From Marivita sp. XM-24bin2 (lineage in GTDB: Bacteria > Pseudomonadota > Alphaproteobacteria > Rhodobacterales > Rhodobacteraceae): DNA of 64,000 nt. Made by a program: the position numbers and the translations under genes. Within the stretch, counting starts at the first letter, position 1, and each line of letters begins with the position of its first letter. Positions 63,452-64,000 of this stretch are shown piece by piece. The stretch covers positions 21,392 through 85,391 of the forward strand of contig QCWH01000011.1 of NCBI GenBank assembly GCA_003149565.1. Reading direction: 5' to 3'. The notes beneath the pieces were generated by a model, which saw nothing but the letters and a program-made list of their open reading frames with translations, searched no databases and was not told the DNA's origin.

Positions 63452-64000
63452 CAGATCACCCTTATGTCCTGAGTTTGAGGTCGCGACAGAAATTCTGCAC
63501 AGCCGTCCCGGATCACGATGTTTTCTTCGTGCACCAATATCTTGTCATCCCTGATGCTGACAGACGGCTCAAGCGTCAGAACCATTCCCGGAACGAGAAC
63601 CGTGTGATCCTGTGGGATGATCGACGGCCATTCCGTCAGCTGCATCCCCAGTCCGTGCCCCAACCGTCCTGCGTCCATCACATGTCCAGAGGGGTTCACC
63701 ACGCCGTTCATCGCATGAAAAAGTTCGGCAATGGTCGCGCCGGGTTTGGCAGCCTCGAAGCCAGCCTGCGTTGCGTCAATCAAGGTGGCATGACCGCTTT
63801 TCACTGCGTCTGAAGGAAGGCCAACACTGTAATTGCGGTCGAAATCACAGAAATATCCATCCCAGACCAACCCAGTGTCGAGCATCAGCACATCGCCCAA
63901 CATCAGCGGCGTCTCTGTGGCCGGGGAAATCACGTCGGCATAGCCGCTTCGGTCGGCAGCTCCGGCAAGATAGGGCACCCAATCAGCCCCCGCATCAAGG
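63451..64000 (-). CDS. M24 family metallopeptidase (Xaa-Pro type), 3' part
   Basis: C-terminal ~182 residues; the frame is open to the right edge, so the start lies outside. The dinuclear metal ligands of the pita-bread fold are present: DTGLVWDGYFCDFDRN (two Asp), GHGLGMQ (His), LTLEPS (Glu) and VHEENIVI (Glu). Relatives include Xaa-Pro peptidases, creatinases and ectoine hydrolase. Coupled to the racemase-family gene, which suggests a shared small-molecule catabolic path. Confidence 0.9.
   Translation of the reverse strand, partial: LDAGADWVPYLAGAADRSGYADVISPATETPLMLGDVLMLDTGLVWDGYFCDFDRNYSVGLPSDAVKSGHATLIDATQAGFEAAKPGATIAELFHAMNGVVNPSGHVMDAGRLGHGLGMQLTEWPSIIPQDHTVLVPGMVLTLEPSVSIRDDKILVHEENIVIRDGCAEFLSRPQTQDIRVI

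Overview
The window looks like chromosomal DNA from an alphaproteobacterium of the Rhodobacterales (Roseobacter group). The reasons are the GC-rich coding sequence, the protein sequences of RpoD, DnaG, GltX, EttA and HppD, a tandem glycine riboswitch ahead of gcvTHP, the DUF2254, DUF2938 and HlyU families, and dense packing with many 1-4 nt overlaps. Most of the window is core metabolism. I see no insertion sequence, prophage, CRISPR array or rRNA operon. One tRNA gene (Gly, TCC) is present.

Layout. 1-5.3 kb: 3' part of putA, a rhomboid protease, a GFA-family protein and the ABC-F ATPase EttA. 5.3-9.7 kb: a stress-flavoured block with a DUF2938 membrane protein, thioredoxin 2, a DUF3140 / DUF5872-Rho_N gene pair, two near-identical cold-shock genes, an L,D-transpeptidase and small membrane proteins. 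9.7-13.8 kb: a TesA-like esterase divergent from a YbbA/YbbP-type ABC system. 13.9-15.6 kb: an inositol-phosphatase-family enzyme and a NAD(P)-binding protein. 15.7-20.5 kb: gcvT-gcvH-gcvP behind a tandem glycine riboswitch. 20.5-25.8 kb: an Rrf2/NsrR-like regulator sharing an FNR-type box with a gamma-glutamylcyclotransferase / DUF2254 pair, then gltX, an exported metallo-beta-lactamase-fold protein and a zincin. 25.8-33.9 kb: an exported 18-repeat MORN protein, nadE, hppD with a divergent Lrp-type regulator, a trypsin-like protease, nadK and glyA. 33.9-36.1 kb: a leucine-rich leader peptide and alternative RNA hairpins ahead of cupin-leuA. 36.1-39.9 kb: a ligase-associated DEXH helicase and an MFS transporter. 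39.9-46.8 kb: ribE, ribD and nrdR on the minus strand, with a plus-strand capsule cassette (kpsS, Wza-like export lipoprotein, kpsC) lying between ribE and ribD. 46.9-49 kb: YjbQ, an SDR, two small proteins and HlyU. 49-53.1 kb: rpoD and dnaG. 53.1-58.2 kb: a small secreted protein, glutamate dehydrogenase and an orphan TadG/TadE-type set. 58.2-64 kb: a membrane protein, a beta-hydroxyacid dehydrogenase, an ABC exporter, tRNA-Gly, a cysteine-rich membrane protein, and an Asp/Glu-racemase-family enzyme coupled to an M24 peptidase that runs off the right edge.

How genes work together. One-carbon and glycine metabolism is represented by gcvTHP and glyA, NAD metabolism by nadE and nadK, flavin synthesis by ribD and ribE, and amino-acid catabolism by putA, hppD and gdh. 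The most interesting regulatory structure is the leucine leader (34001-34158). The sequence itself shows a leader peptide ending in a run of Leu codons and two competing RNA pairings, one of which covers the ribosome-binding site of the cupin gene ahead of leuA. Other notable items are the FNR-type box at the NsrR-like regulator, perfect palindromes centred on GTCGAC after glyA and the MFS gene, the nested duplication history of the MORN protein, and several small genes below usual ORF cut-offs.
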